Made by a program: the position numbers and the translations under genes
The notes under the pieces: generated by a model
The model's input: only the letters and a program-made list of their open reading frames with translations
The model's database searches: none
Told to the model about the DNA's origin: nothing
Assembly (NCBI GenBank): GCA_003996215.1
Contig: QJPP01001441.1
Span: forward strand, 1 to 64,000
From: Jaltomata sinuosa
Taxonomy: Eukaryota; Streptophyta; Magnoliopsida; Solanales; Solanaceae
Reading direction: 5' to 3'
DNA length: 64,000 bases
Shown here: in pieces, positions 45,091 through 55,812 of the stretch
How positions within the stretch are numbered: position 1 is the first letter of the stretch
How the letters are laid out: every line of letters starts with the position of its first letter

Positions 45091-46502
45091 ATCTGAGTCT
45101 CCCACTAGGATGAGTACCTACGTGGCCACCCATCCTACCTGATTGAATACCTCCATGAGTACCTCTACCACCCTGAGCACCATGTCTAGCCGGTGGCGCT
45201 GCTACTCTAAGAGGCTTAGCAAATACTGAAGGCTCAGCTATGCCATGCCAGGGAGAATGTCTAGCAAAGTGACTGAACTCCCTGCAATCATAACAACCCT
45301 GAGAAGCTCTGCCCTGATGTGAAGTAACCCAAAATGACCACCATATCCTGGAGACCAAAAATATGAACCTCACGATGACTGACTAGAGCTTTGACCACTG
45401 TACCTAGGTTGACTACCACCAAAAAGTAGAAGTGAGGCCTTTACAGGTCTATTAGGCTGAAAGTACTGCTGCTGCTGACCTCTACCATGAAAACCTCTAC
45501 CTTGGAGTTGGGAACCATTATAGCTGCCCTAATGCCCTTAATAGTGAGGGAGTGATCAACAACATCCAAGAAGGACTAGCCTGAAGACACCATACTCCTA
45601 GTAGATAGGCGAAGCAAGAATCTCAATAATCTGACAAAATAGTGCACCCTCTCATGCTTGATAGGCAGAATCAAAGTGGCATGTCCAGATAGCTTATGGG
45701 ACCCCGACTCATACTCGGCCACTGACATAGAACCCTGCTCCAATCTCGAGAACTTATCCATTATGATCTCACGCTTGCTGCAAGGTTAATACTTACTCAA
45801 TAAAGCCTTAGAAAATTGCACCCATATTAAAGGAGGGGACCCAACTAGTCTGCACTTAATATATGCCTTCCACCACTATCTCATTGGTCCATAAAGCTGA
45901 AAAGTAGTGTAATCTTCCCCATGAGAGTCCATGCAGCTGCGTTTATGCAAGCTCTCCCAACAACTGGTAAGAAACTCATACGCATCCTCCCCTAGGGCGC
46001 CTGCAAACCAAAGAGGTGCCAATCTAAGAAATTGACCTAGCATCTTCTACTCCTCAAAAATCATGACTAGCCAGGGTGCCACTAGTGGAATAACTAACAG
46101 CACTGGTGGTACCTCAATATGGGAAGCAACATTAGTAGGCTGCACTCCTACACCTTGAATACCCAGGGCTGAAGTCTGTGGAATACCTCCTAATACACTT
46201 AGTAGCTAAACAATGGCAACCTGAAGTGCCGGTGAAGCTATAAGTCTGGGTGGAGGCTGGGTTGGTCCCTGCCCTACTGGCTACTGAGGTGGTGGATCCT
46301 CTAGTACTAGATGTGGAGCAATCTCAGGATCCTAATCATATACATGCTCTGGTGACTATTCTCTGGCCTGGCCCTAAGCGGGTGATGCAACTCATGCCCG
46401 ACCTTGACCTCGGGGTTTACCTCTACCTATGCCTCTGGATAGGGACTTAACTGTCGGTGCGGGGTCCTCGTGTGTGGCTGATGTAGCCCTCGTCCTAACC
46501 AT
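45091..46502 (-). pseudogene. E10 gag
   Basis: The ATG at 46502 begins MVRTRATSATHEDPAPTVKS, then a Gly/Arg-rich run (RGIGRGKPRGQGRA). LGQFLRLAPLWFAGALGEDAYEFL, YTTFQLYGPMR*WW and an open part at 45761-45576 (MDKFSRLEQGSMSVAEYES) follow. RASQGCYDCREFSHFARHSP gives the knuckle, whose last Cys is Ser. AAPPARHGAQGGRGTHGG is the tail. Many stops, several at Trp or Gln positions, show decay. Confidence 0.88.
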
Positions 46503-46693
46503 CCTGAGAAAGAATAAAGCAAACAATATTTAGAAGTTTATAGAAGCCAAGAATGCACAATACATGATCGAAAAGATAGAATTTCCTAAGAATGCCCTGT
46601 ATCCTCCCAAAGATAGTATATAGACGTCATCGTACCAATCAACAGGACTCTACTAGACATTTGCTCTTGTACCAACAACACTAGTGAACCTAA

Positions 46694-46705
46694 GGTTTGA
46701 TACCA
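46694..46705 (-). other. E10 primer-binding site
   Basis: It reads TGGTATCAAACC on the minus strand, three bases from the LTR end at 46709. It differs from TGGTATCAGAGC at two sites. Confidence 0.85.
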
Positions 46706-46708
46706 ATC

Positions 46709-49130
46709 TATCACGATCTAATTTCTCATATCATGATGGCACATACTATACCCCACCAGTAGGTAAGGCAAACCCTTAGCCCGGAATGATAAGTAACATG
46801 CTAACAAGAGAAAATAGGTAAGTACATGAGATCAATTACTAAATAAAGGAGAAACAAGCAGAGCATGCATGAATATAAATATGAAGAGAGGGAAGAGGAA
46901 CAAAATATACAAAGGAATCCCCCAAGACCTGGTTTCAGTCGGTACACAAGATACTATAACACAAGAGTACTAGATAGGTACAAAACATAAAAACAATCTC
47001 TGAATATACAAAAGAAGACTAATCCCAAAATAGAAGGAGATGAACCAGCTCTGAATGCTACAAGTTAACCTTAATCTCCAAATCAGCAACTCTGCACGAG
47101 GACGACGTCCGTGGCAATAACTCATACTAGGGTCTGCATCACATAAAAAGATGCAAAAGTGTAGTTTGAGTACCAAAACACACGGTACCCAGTAGGCATC
47201 ATAGTCCAACTGAGCTTAAATAAGATATATGTATGATAAATGCAAGTATACTAAATTCAAGAAAAAAGCAGGTCTGAAATAAGCAACAGGTTATAACTAG
47301 GTAAGTACAGATGAATAATTAAATAAATAGTACTGAAGCATAAAGAAGGATCCTAACTACAACCTAACTGGACCCCCATAAGCCCAGAAGGTACACACAA
47401 CAATCAATAAATCCAACTGAGCCCTATAAGCCCAGAGGATACAAATAACAAACAATACTATTTACCAACCAGGCTGAACAGTAAGTAAATGTGGAATGTG
47501 CCATGATATGGGACATGAGATGAGTGAAATGTCAATGCAATGCTGGACTCGAGCTGGACTTCTTAGTATAAATTAGTAATATAGTGTACCCGTACTTAAA
47601 CTGGTACTAAAACTATAGTAATGCATGCTCTCAAATCGGGGCTTAATAATATAAAGATGCATGCCAAAACTCGAACTAGGGCTTAAATGTAAATATGCGT
47701 ACCCTGATTCAAACTAGGGCTAAAACAATATATTTTCTTACAAGAAAATTGTATCCCTTTAAAACATTCCAAAGTTTCACTTTTTAGCTGAAAATGATAT
47801 TTTATGCCAATAATCCATATTCCAAAAGAGTTAGTAATAACACCAATAAAAGAGATGGAAACCCAATCAATATGTACAACTAAATTTAGGTAAAGTTAAC
47901 CCACGGTCTATTCACTAAGGAAACACTACAATCTAAAGAAGGCATAAGGCGAAGCTGCTAAATGACTCTAAATTCATCCGGAATCCCTACCTAAAGCAAA
48001 CAATTACCCAAAACTAAGCTAAGGTAACTAATTCTAATCCTAAGGTGGCACTACATAACTAAGGTCAGTCCGTACACTAGATACCTTCACCTAGCCTAAG
48101 GAACCCAACCGTTACATGGGCACAAAAGAGTAGTAACAAATTTCAGCCCCAAACATCAATTCTTAACCAAACCTCATGACAGTGATGATTTTTCCTTAAG
48201 AATGATGTCACCCAATCTATCATAGGGCCAAATCATGCATCAATCACAAGTGAGTTACTCAGACTTCACCCCAAACACATATTTTAAGGCTAAAAATTAC
48301 TACAATCAACATGCATTATCACAACTTTAAGTTCTACCAAGTTAATTTTAAGCAAAATCAATAACACAACCTAAAATTGGGGACCCAAAATTTTCGGATC
48401 TCACCCAGAATGAACATGGCAGTTCTAATGAGCATGCTTCACAATATGAGTTCCCAATCATCATAAAAACATGTATTTAACATTGGAGAACTTACCACAA
48501 GTGAAGGTTAAGAGAAGGGAGGAAAAAATAAAAGCTTTTCAAGGTGAAACAATGGTGACCCTCAATTTTGCTCGGAGAAAGCAACGACGGTGACAGGTGG
48601 TGCTGCGACAGAGAGGTGTGGGTGAGAGGAGGAAAAGATTTTTTGGAGAGTTTGGAGGATTTGTGGAGGATTTTAGGAGAGAAATTGTGAAAGTTTGGAA
48701 GAATATAGGAGAAAAGGGGTGAAGGTGGCGGTTTAAAAGAGAAAAAGAAGAGGAAAAGTCACCGGGTCGGTCTCCAGGTCATGTAGGTCAATAAAAAATT
48801 TCAAAACTTACCTTGGTATGCCGTGATGTGTGATTCACACAAGCCTTTGTGCGGACCGTATGTCACTTTGCACCACACCATTTCACCCCCAAACTTGGCC
48901 CAACTATCTGTTATGGTGTGCGACGAAGGTACGACCCGCACAAGGGCTTGTGCAAAACACACATCCCAGTGCACGTCACCTCCAACTTCAAATTTTTCCT
49001 TCAGTTCACTGCTTTGGGATGCAGTGGCCTATCCGATATGCACAATAGCTTGTGCAAACCGCACGACCATCCGCACATCCCTTTTTTGTCTCACTTTCCA
49101 CTTTGTCATTTTTACTCTCCTTGCATTCCT
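46709..49130 (-). repeat. E10 5' LTR (U3 start not found)
   Basis: From the end GATCGTGATA at 46709, the ATGCCTACTGGGTACC block (near 47190) and the acceptor GTGATGCAG (47134) identify a diverged Tekay-type LTR. Further up, a donor TTGTG/GTAAGTT at 48495 lies after a pyrimidine-rich zone (48500-48760), a TATA-like TTTTAAACC and a word array (48830-49095). This layout equals the other LTRs, so I extend the LTR to about 49130. It is also possible that 47780-49130 is the 3' untranslated part of the Tat-like E11, since the word type equals that of the E11 LTR. Confidence 0.6.
48830..49095 (-). promoter_or_regulatory. Dyad word array (gcacaagnncttgtgc type)
   Basis: Perfect hairpin words gcacaagggcttgtgc (48938-48953) and gcacaatagcttgtgc (49040-49055), with cacacaagcctttgtgcgg (about 48836-48854), ggaccgtatgtc and gcacgaccatccgcac. 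Overlapping open frames across this stretch come from the repeated composition and are not genes. Confidence 0.7.
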
Positions 49131-49351
49131 AAAATAAACCAAAAATAACAAAAAGGTAACAAAAATAAAGCAAAACACTTGGGTTTCCTCCCAAGAAACG
49201 CTTGATTTTACGTCACGGCTCGACGATAGTACCTTAAACCTTAGTCATTGTCAAATAGCATGCCAATCCAGTTGGCGTGGCCCCACCCCAAGAAGGAAAA
49301 TTGCTCCTTTAACATCCTCAAAACATCATCTTGTTGCCAACTTGGCAACAC

Positions 49352-50122
49352 CTAAAACTTGGGCATCTTGCCCATTTTATACTCCTCAAGGGTGTAATCA
49401 AGCTTTCTCTCAATAGCTATCACCGAGACTACCCACAATTCATCCGGAGTCTTTGTGGGTTGGCAAACGTTGAATGTCACTACCTCGCTTCCCACTCGAA
49501 ATTTGAGCTCTTTGAGTTCAACTTCCACTAAGGCTCTCCCCGTAGCCAATAATGGTTTCCCAACTATGATGGGCACCTCAATATCCACTTTGCAATCCAT
49601 AACCACGAAGTCGGCCTGGAGAATAAACTTATCAACCTTGACCAACACATCGTATAGAATACCTATCGGCTGCTTGATGGACCGATCATCCATGATTAGT
49701 AGCATGTGAGTAGGTTTGGGCGTGCCCAATCCTAACTTATTGAAGATAAGTAGGGGCATCAAGTTGATGCTTTCCCTTAATTCACTCAAGGATTTACGGA
49801 ATACAAACAACCCAATAGTATAAGGAATAGTGAATGCACCCGGATCTTCCCATTTTGTAGCAACATTACTTGTCATGACAATGCTACAACTGTGTGAGAT
49901 CTCAAAGGTGCCCACATTAAAAACCCTCTTTTTATTGAGAAACTCCTTGATGAATTTGGCATTCCTCGACATTTGCATTAAGGCTTCAACCAAAGGAATA
50001 TTTATCGAAAGTTTGCTAAACATGTCAACAAACTTATTGAATTTGTTCTCTTCCTTCTTCTTATTCAATCTTTGAGGGTCCGGAGGAGGTCCCTTAGGTA
50101 GTGTGGTCAACACACTTTGCAA
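49352..50122 (-). pseudogene. E11 protease
   Basis: 256 codons are open. The part KKEENKFNKFVDMFSKLSI and MQMSRNAKFIKEFLNKKR leads to the folded domain (DPGAFTIPYTIG, INLMPLLIFNKLGLGTPKPT, DVLVKVDKFILQADFVVMDC, EVPIIVGKPLLATGRALVEV). In Tat/Athila proteases the active site reads DLGAS, but here the place has ELRES. The catalytic Asp and Gly are therefore gone, although the frame is long. This is either loss after death or co-option, and I favour loss. Confidence 0.9.
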
Positions 50123-50272
50123 AATAGTAGTGTCCTCCTTAATATATATGGCTACTTAGGGAGGAGATTCAGCCTCCTCCCTCTCATCATCAAGATTAAC
50201 ATCCACCAGAACGTTGGGTGCACCAAGCTTCACCCCAACTCCGAGTTCTTCAACATCATTTTCATGAACAAC

Positions 50273-51745
50273 CTATTCTTCTTTGTCATATGGATCCATA
50301 ATGTCTTCAACACTAGGTTTCTTCACCACCTCAGCCGGCTTCTCCACAACATCTACAATTGGCTTTTTCACCACACCACTTGTCCTTCCACTTTTAGTAA
50401 CAATAGCCATAACATGAGCGTTATTTTTAGGATTGGCTGTGGTATCACTAGGGAATGTTCCCTTTATCCTCGGATTCATTTGAGTGTATAGATGGTTCAT
50501 TTGAGCCTCAAGGTGCTTGATTAAGGCTGAATGAGAGCTCACGGTTTGATAAAGTGTTGAAACTTCACTTTTAAGTACACTAACCCTGATATTTGTTATT
50601 TCTACCTTCTTCAAAACCAAGGACAACGTGTCCTCTATCTTTGAGTGACAGGTATTGCTTGTGGCGGGTTGATATAAAGAATCCTACTTATTTGGAGACA
50701 CGTATGGATTTGAGCTCCGGTGATTGTATCTATCACCCTCTCTATCATGGTCCTTCAAATTTCCATCTCTTTCCTTATCCTTAATCCTAGCTTGATTCTC
50801 ATCCCTCGGGTGATAATACCCGAGATGAGAACCCACCGACAAGTAGCAAAGTTTACTACCCACAATGGTTATTAGCTCATCATCACTAGCCTTGATCTCC
50901 AGTGTACTCACAACATTCACGGTCTTAGCACTTCCGACCCCCATCACATGCTTGGCCAATAAGTCTATTTGTATCATCATTTTGGATATCGTCACATCCC
51001 TCTCTTTATCCTTTCTCCGCATCTCATTTTTCAAAATAGATGTGGTCACTCCTGAGGTAGGAATATCCGCCTCCCTTGTGTGCCCAAGCTTGGTTAGTCT
51101 TGGTCATTCTCTCTAGAAGGGCGAGGTGACTCCAAGTTATTGGTCCATAAAAGTATCACCCTCAAGGTTGTTGGCCATGAACTTGTTCATAAAGTTCAAA
51201 TCCCTATAAAATCTTTGTAGCAAGACATTATCTGACAATCCATGGTTAGGACACAACACGAGTTTCTTTTTAAATCTCAACCATGCCTCGTGCAAAGGAT
51301 CATCAGGAAGTTGGCAAAAGTTGGTGATTTCATCCCTCAATTGCATCATTCTTGATGGAGGAAAAAATCTAACCATGAAAGTTTCTACCAACTTAGCCCA
51401 AGAGGTGATTGACTCATCGGGTAGTTCTTCCAACCACGCTGTGGCTTCCCCCATTAGAGAGAAGGGGAATAGGCAAAGTCAAATAGATTCTTGGGGGATG
51501 TTTTGGAGGATGAAAGGTTGGCATATCTCCACAAAGTTTCGGATGTGCTTATTTGCATCTTTGTGTGCTGCTCCTCCAAACATCCCTTTCATTTGTATTA
51601 GATGGAGCATAGTGCTAGTGACGTGGAACACCGCCTTTCCAACCGTGAGAGGTAGGTGGATTGCACCTACTCCTCCTTGCATTATGGGTTCATTAGTTGT
51701 GTCTATGAATCCATTAACACTTCCATTGTTGCCCACCTCGCTCAT
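50273..51745 (-). pseudogene. E11 gag
   Basis: The ATG at 51745 begins MSEVGNNGSVNGFIDTTNEP. MKGMFGGAAHKDANKHIRNF and QNIPQESI follow, then a TGA at 51479-51481 (Arg expected). The PF03732-like core LCLFPFSLMGEATAWLEELP, then WAKLVETFMVRFFPPSRM and LVLCPNHGL, is open to 51137. After a one-base insertion near 51080 come SILKNEMRRKDKERD and IQIDLLAKHVMGVGSAKTVNVV, then the tail HLEAQMNHLYTQMNPRIKG (50626-50273). Everything except the insertion lies in one frame with the protease. Confidence 0.92.
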
Positions 51746-51852
51746 GGTATACCTGCTCAACACACACAAAAAAACAACAAGCCAAATAAAAGGAACAAAC
51801 ACTCTATAAGGTGATTTCAATTCACAATAAAAAAGGCTATTCAAACACAATT

Positions 51853-51870
51853 CCCCTACAACAATGCCAT
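51853..51870 (-). other. E11 primer-binding site, worn
   Basis: The minus strand reads ATGGCATTGTTGTAGGGG. Tat/Athila elements often carry TGGCGCCGTTGCCGGGG (tRNA-Asp), so this looks like that site after several G-to-A and C-to-T changes. Confidence 0.6.
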
Positions 51871-51873
51871 TTT

Positions 51874-53337
51874 TGATAATGCTCAAATATACTCATCAAG
51901 ATAGAGGTAACGACGATCGTTAAGCAAAATAAACTTTATATTACCTGACGATAGTCGGAGTCAATCCCACAGGGAATTGTAGCTTAGCCAAAGAAATTGT
52001 AGAAAGGACCTCGCAACGAGAGTAGAATTTCCAAACAACAATAATGTAAAAGGGAATTGGGAATCTGTCACAATTCAATTCCAAATAACAATAAAGTAAA
52101 TGCAAGGTGTAAACAAAAGAGAAAATGACTAGGGATGTGCTTCCGATGGGACTCGAACATGAGTCAAGGTACTTGTTCCATTGCGTAAAATCTTACTAAA
52201 TAACATAGGTAGCATTGGTTTTAGGAATAATTGTTAATCTCTCGATCACACAATAATTTATCCAACGGTCTTTGTCAAGCACCATAAACCCACCAATAAG
52301 AGCTTGGGGAGGTCACACTATCTCTAGCTTAGACCCTTAAATGGGTGTTTTTGGTGAATTGAGCTATTTCTAGCCTCAATCTAAGTGGAATGCCAAGTAC
52401 CCACTAGAATTTCATATCCGATATTATGAACCCCTTTCTCAAGCAAGAACACAATCAAGTAAGTTAAATAAATGTTTGCAACAATAAATTTTAGAGTTAA
52501 AATATGGTGAAATCACTAGACCCATGTCATATTAGCAATTATAAACACAAATAAGCAAGACCCATACCCTTTTATCAAGTACCCATCATCAATACATCCC
52601 TAGACAAAGATACTTAGCCACTCATGCTAAAGGAAGAAGAAAGTATATCCATAGGGAAATTCAAATTCCTTTTCATTAATTGTGGCAAGAATCCAATATC
52701 CAAGCTCCAATTTACAAGCCCAAGGTTGAAGATTGAGAGAATGGATTGAAACCCTCTTTCTTGCCTTGGGAGAGAAACTTGTTTCCAAAACTGAAAACTA
52801 TTAAAAATTATGAAAAACTATGCCTAAATTGAGTTTTAGAATGTTTCCAAAGCGTCACACAAAGTTGGACAAAATTGCCCCTCAGGAGCTGTGCACCGCG
52901 ACATGCAGTTTGCACGTCTTTCTATGCGCATCGCACAACTCTACTTTAGTGGACCAGAGACTTGGCTTGTATTTGCAGCTTTGTGTGAAGTTGCGTACGG
53001 TTTGCACCAGGCCTTGTGCGTGTCGCACGGGCGCCACACCCCCTAAAAAGATTCTCCTTTTCTTCTGAGCATTCATGTGGAGGGAGGTGCGGACCACACC
53101 AAGGGTTATGCGTGTCGCATGAGGTTTGCACCTCAAGGCATAATCTTTATCTCACTTGATCACTTCACACTTCAACTCCTTTTGAGCTCTTTTGGGTTTA
53201 ATTCCTTGTTTTCTATCTTTGGCCAAGAGTACCTGCATTCATGTCACTAAAGGCCATAAGAACCTATAAATCTTATAAAAACATAGCAATAATTCATGAT
53301 TAAAGGCTCAATAAGATGGTAGATTACCGACTTATCA
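51874..53337 (-). repeat. E11 5' LTR (1464 bp)
   Basis: It starts TGATAAGTCGGTAATC at 53337 and ends GAGCATTATCA at 51874. The word array is at 52880-53125. The LTR start resembles that of E8 (TGATAAGTTGG), so the two are relatives. To the right, E12 LTR sequence begins directly. Confidence 0.85.
52880..53125 (-). promoter_or_regulatory. Dyad word array in E11 LTR
   Basis: Words on the plus strand include gcaccaggccttgtgcgtg, tgtcgcacgggcg, gtgcggaccacaccaag, ggttatgcgtgtcgcatg and gcacgtctttctatgcgc. The core gcaca-nn-tgtgc equals that of the array at 48830-49095. Confidence 0.65.
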
Positions 53338-55812
53338 GTAATCCTATATGTTACCCACCTCCGGTACATAAAAGGCCCAATAGAGGCAGGATCCATGGAA
53401 GGGATTCCTAAGAGTTCGTCAACTCCACCATACACTCCTCCTCCGACACAATAGGCGTATAGCCCCTGGCTCGGATCGACAAGGTCCATGGAGGTGCGTG
53501 ACCACATACTAAATACAACTCTCAAAGTATAACTACCCAGAGTGTATCCAGGTCTAGATCAATAATCAGAATCTCATAGTACATGCTCGAAATCAAACCG
53601 GGTCTAAATCAGTAGTAATAATCTCAAAACCCCATCAAAGGGGCCCCGAAGTGTATCCAGGTCTAAATCAGTGATCAAAGTCCGAATAACCTTTATAAAG
53701 GGTGCCCGGAGCGTATCCAAATCTAAATACGTAGTAAAAACATGTCTACCACTCTGGCATAGCCGAGCCTAGTGTCCTCTCTACTCCAAGAGGTTTCATA
53801 AAAATCAGTTCCAAAACCCTTTCATAGTCATTTTATTGAAAATGGGCCCTTGGGGCCATGCAAAGTTTAGAAAACCGTTTATAGTAGATCCAAAGAGAAA
53901 TAAGTAGTAAAACATGCAAAAAATCCTTTGTATAAATGATATGCTCACAAACAATAGATTAGCCCAACGACTCACAAATAATTCCATCGGCCTTGCACAG
54001 GCACAATCAACTCTACATCAAAGATATCCAGCCTAAAGTAATATCACGATATCCAGGACTCGCAGACATTCCTAAATATCCCACCGTCTATGGTCCAAAG
54101 GCATATACAAAGGCCACAAGCGTAATATTACAATACTACAATGAGTACTACAAACAACGTAAGAAAAAAATGGACCTAAGAGACGGACAAGGTTTGGGGG
54201 TACAAACTTAGAAAACCAACCCACGGATACTAATTAATGCAGTTATAGCCTATATACGAAGAGTCTATATAGGGAAAATCATAACCTACCTGTTATCCGA
54301 CGACTAGCTGCTGGAAGGGCGTCGTCCAGGCTCGAACTGCTCCGAGAAAACCCAAATCGCGAACAAACTATTAAAACAATATTCTATGCGTCAATATGAA
54401 GCTAACGGTACCCATAATGCTAGAAACATAATTGGGTTGAAATCTGGGTCACAAGCGGGCCCGTTGGCCCTGTAACCCAAAATCGGAAATGAAAAACACC
54501 ACGGTGTTCCCCATATTCCTGGGAGAACATGATCCAAAATTTAGAAGAAACGGACCAGCAAAGGGGCTCAAAACATCCCACAAATCAAGAATTCCAAGAG
54601 GGAGATTAAGAAGGAAAATCGGAAATTAAATAGAAATTTACCAAGTTATAAGTCAATAAACATTCACGGATCAACATGCAACTACCTCCAAGCTGTTGGA
54701 ATGGACAAGGATGAAATATGGAGGTTTTGGTGTAAGGTTTAATGGAGAAATGATTTAGGGAAAGAGAGGAGAAAGGTGAAAGAATTTAGCGCAGAAATCT
54801 TACCAAGAGAAGCCAAGGAATCTATCCCGGACCAAGAAATTTCCTCCCCAACTAACTGGGATCATCCCTCAAGAATTGAAGCTTAAAAGCTCAAGGAAAT
54901 GGCTGAATTTTTTTTGGAGAAAGTTAGAAAATGAAGAACGGACAGGCGCAGGCGAACGAGTAGGCCAGGCGCTGCCCAGTGCGCATGCACGCTGGCCACC
55001 GCGCACACAACCATGCGCACGTGGCCCATGTATTACACAGGCAAAGTCAAAGGGAGAGGCGGCTTGCTGGTGCTTCAGCACGCACGCGACCATGCTGGTG
55101 CTGCAACAGTCACCAGCAACCAGCAACCAGCAATAAGCCAAGGCTAGAATTTCTCGGATAGACCCTCGGGAACACATCCGGAGTCCCGCGAATAGAAATG
55201 AGCTGAGATATTCAACTAAAAATGGCATTCTGGATCCAACAAATTTGATGAAAATCCCATCGAAGGTCCATTTAATGTAAAATGGGACCAACACCCAAAT
55301 TAAACCTTTAGGCCAACTATTCCAAAATGGAACTTAAGGGCCAAAATTATGTTCGGAAGCCTCGGGACAAAAACTAATGGTCCCTCTAGCCTAAACTCGA
55401 CATTCCAGAGCTAACCACACTGATGGAATTTCCATCTGAGGCGGTCTTCTCTGAATGTTGACCAAAGTCAACCAAACAAGCTAACTGGCCTAAAAACATA
55501 GAACGAGAGAGAATTCTAAGCCGAATAGCTCCTAGTTCCCAACCAAGGTCCAACTAGACCAAAGTCCATGCTCTGGAGCTAACGAAACTGTCGGAATTTA
55601 ATTCCGAGCACGATTACCAAAAATGTTGACCGAAGTTAACAATTTTCTAAGTTAAGTCTCTAAAACACTGAAACGGCCATAAAGACCAAACAAATGGCCT
55701 GGGCACCAAACTACCGGTCCCGGTAACCAATAAATGACTTAGGACCGCTACAGACAAGCTCTAATAGTACAAAGAAGGCAAAAACGCATAAATGATCAGA
55801 AGGGTCATTACA
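53338..55812 (-). repeat. E12 3' LTR, last third missing
   Basis: It starts TGTAATGACCCTTCTGATC at 55812. It carries words at 54935-55100 (caggcgctgcccagtgcgcatgc region), donor TTG/GTAAAT near 54641, GACAACGGTAGG-like blocks near 54290, the shared ttttctaaa..gggccc block at 53850 and two or three 59-bp units at 53560-53730. It ends at a GTACCGGAGGTGGG block (about 53350), so about 1.0 kb up to the LTR end is lost at the E11 joint. Confidence 0.85.
54935..55100 (-). promoter_or_regulatory. GC-rich word array in E12 LTR
   Basis: Words on the plus strand include caggcgcaggcg, ccaggcgctgcccagtgcgc, gcgcatgcacgctgg, ccaccgcgcac, and ccatgcgcacgtggcccatg, each with dyad symmetry around gcgc. The array begins about 710 bp from the LTR start, as in E3. 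Confidence 0.6.

Larger units (their letters stand above)
49141..53337 (-). mobile_element. E11: Tat/Athila-like element without RT or integrase
   Basis: On the minus strand the LTR (53337-51874), a primer-binding site, gag and protease are in one frame. Past the protease the sequence passes within about 200 bases to the post-pol region (FLGRKPKCFA-like words near 49190, as in other Tat elements). RT, RNase H and integrase are therefore absent. No 3' LTR is found down to 46709. The element belongs to another clade than its neighbours and would have depended on partners for movement. Confidence 0.85.

Noticed and set aside
48823..49148. Three overlapping open frames of 72-104 codons
   Set aside because: They overlap each other on one strand over a repeated word array, a composition effect.
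51321..51809. A 162-codon plus-strand frame
   Set aside because: It is the antisense of E11 gag, whose minus-strand reading has a known domain.
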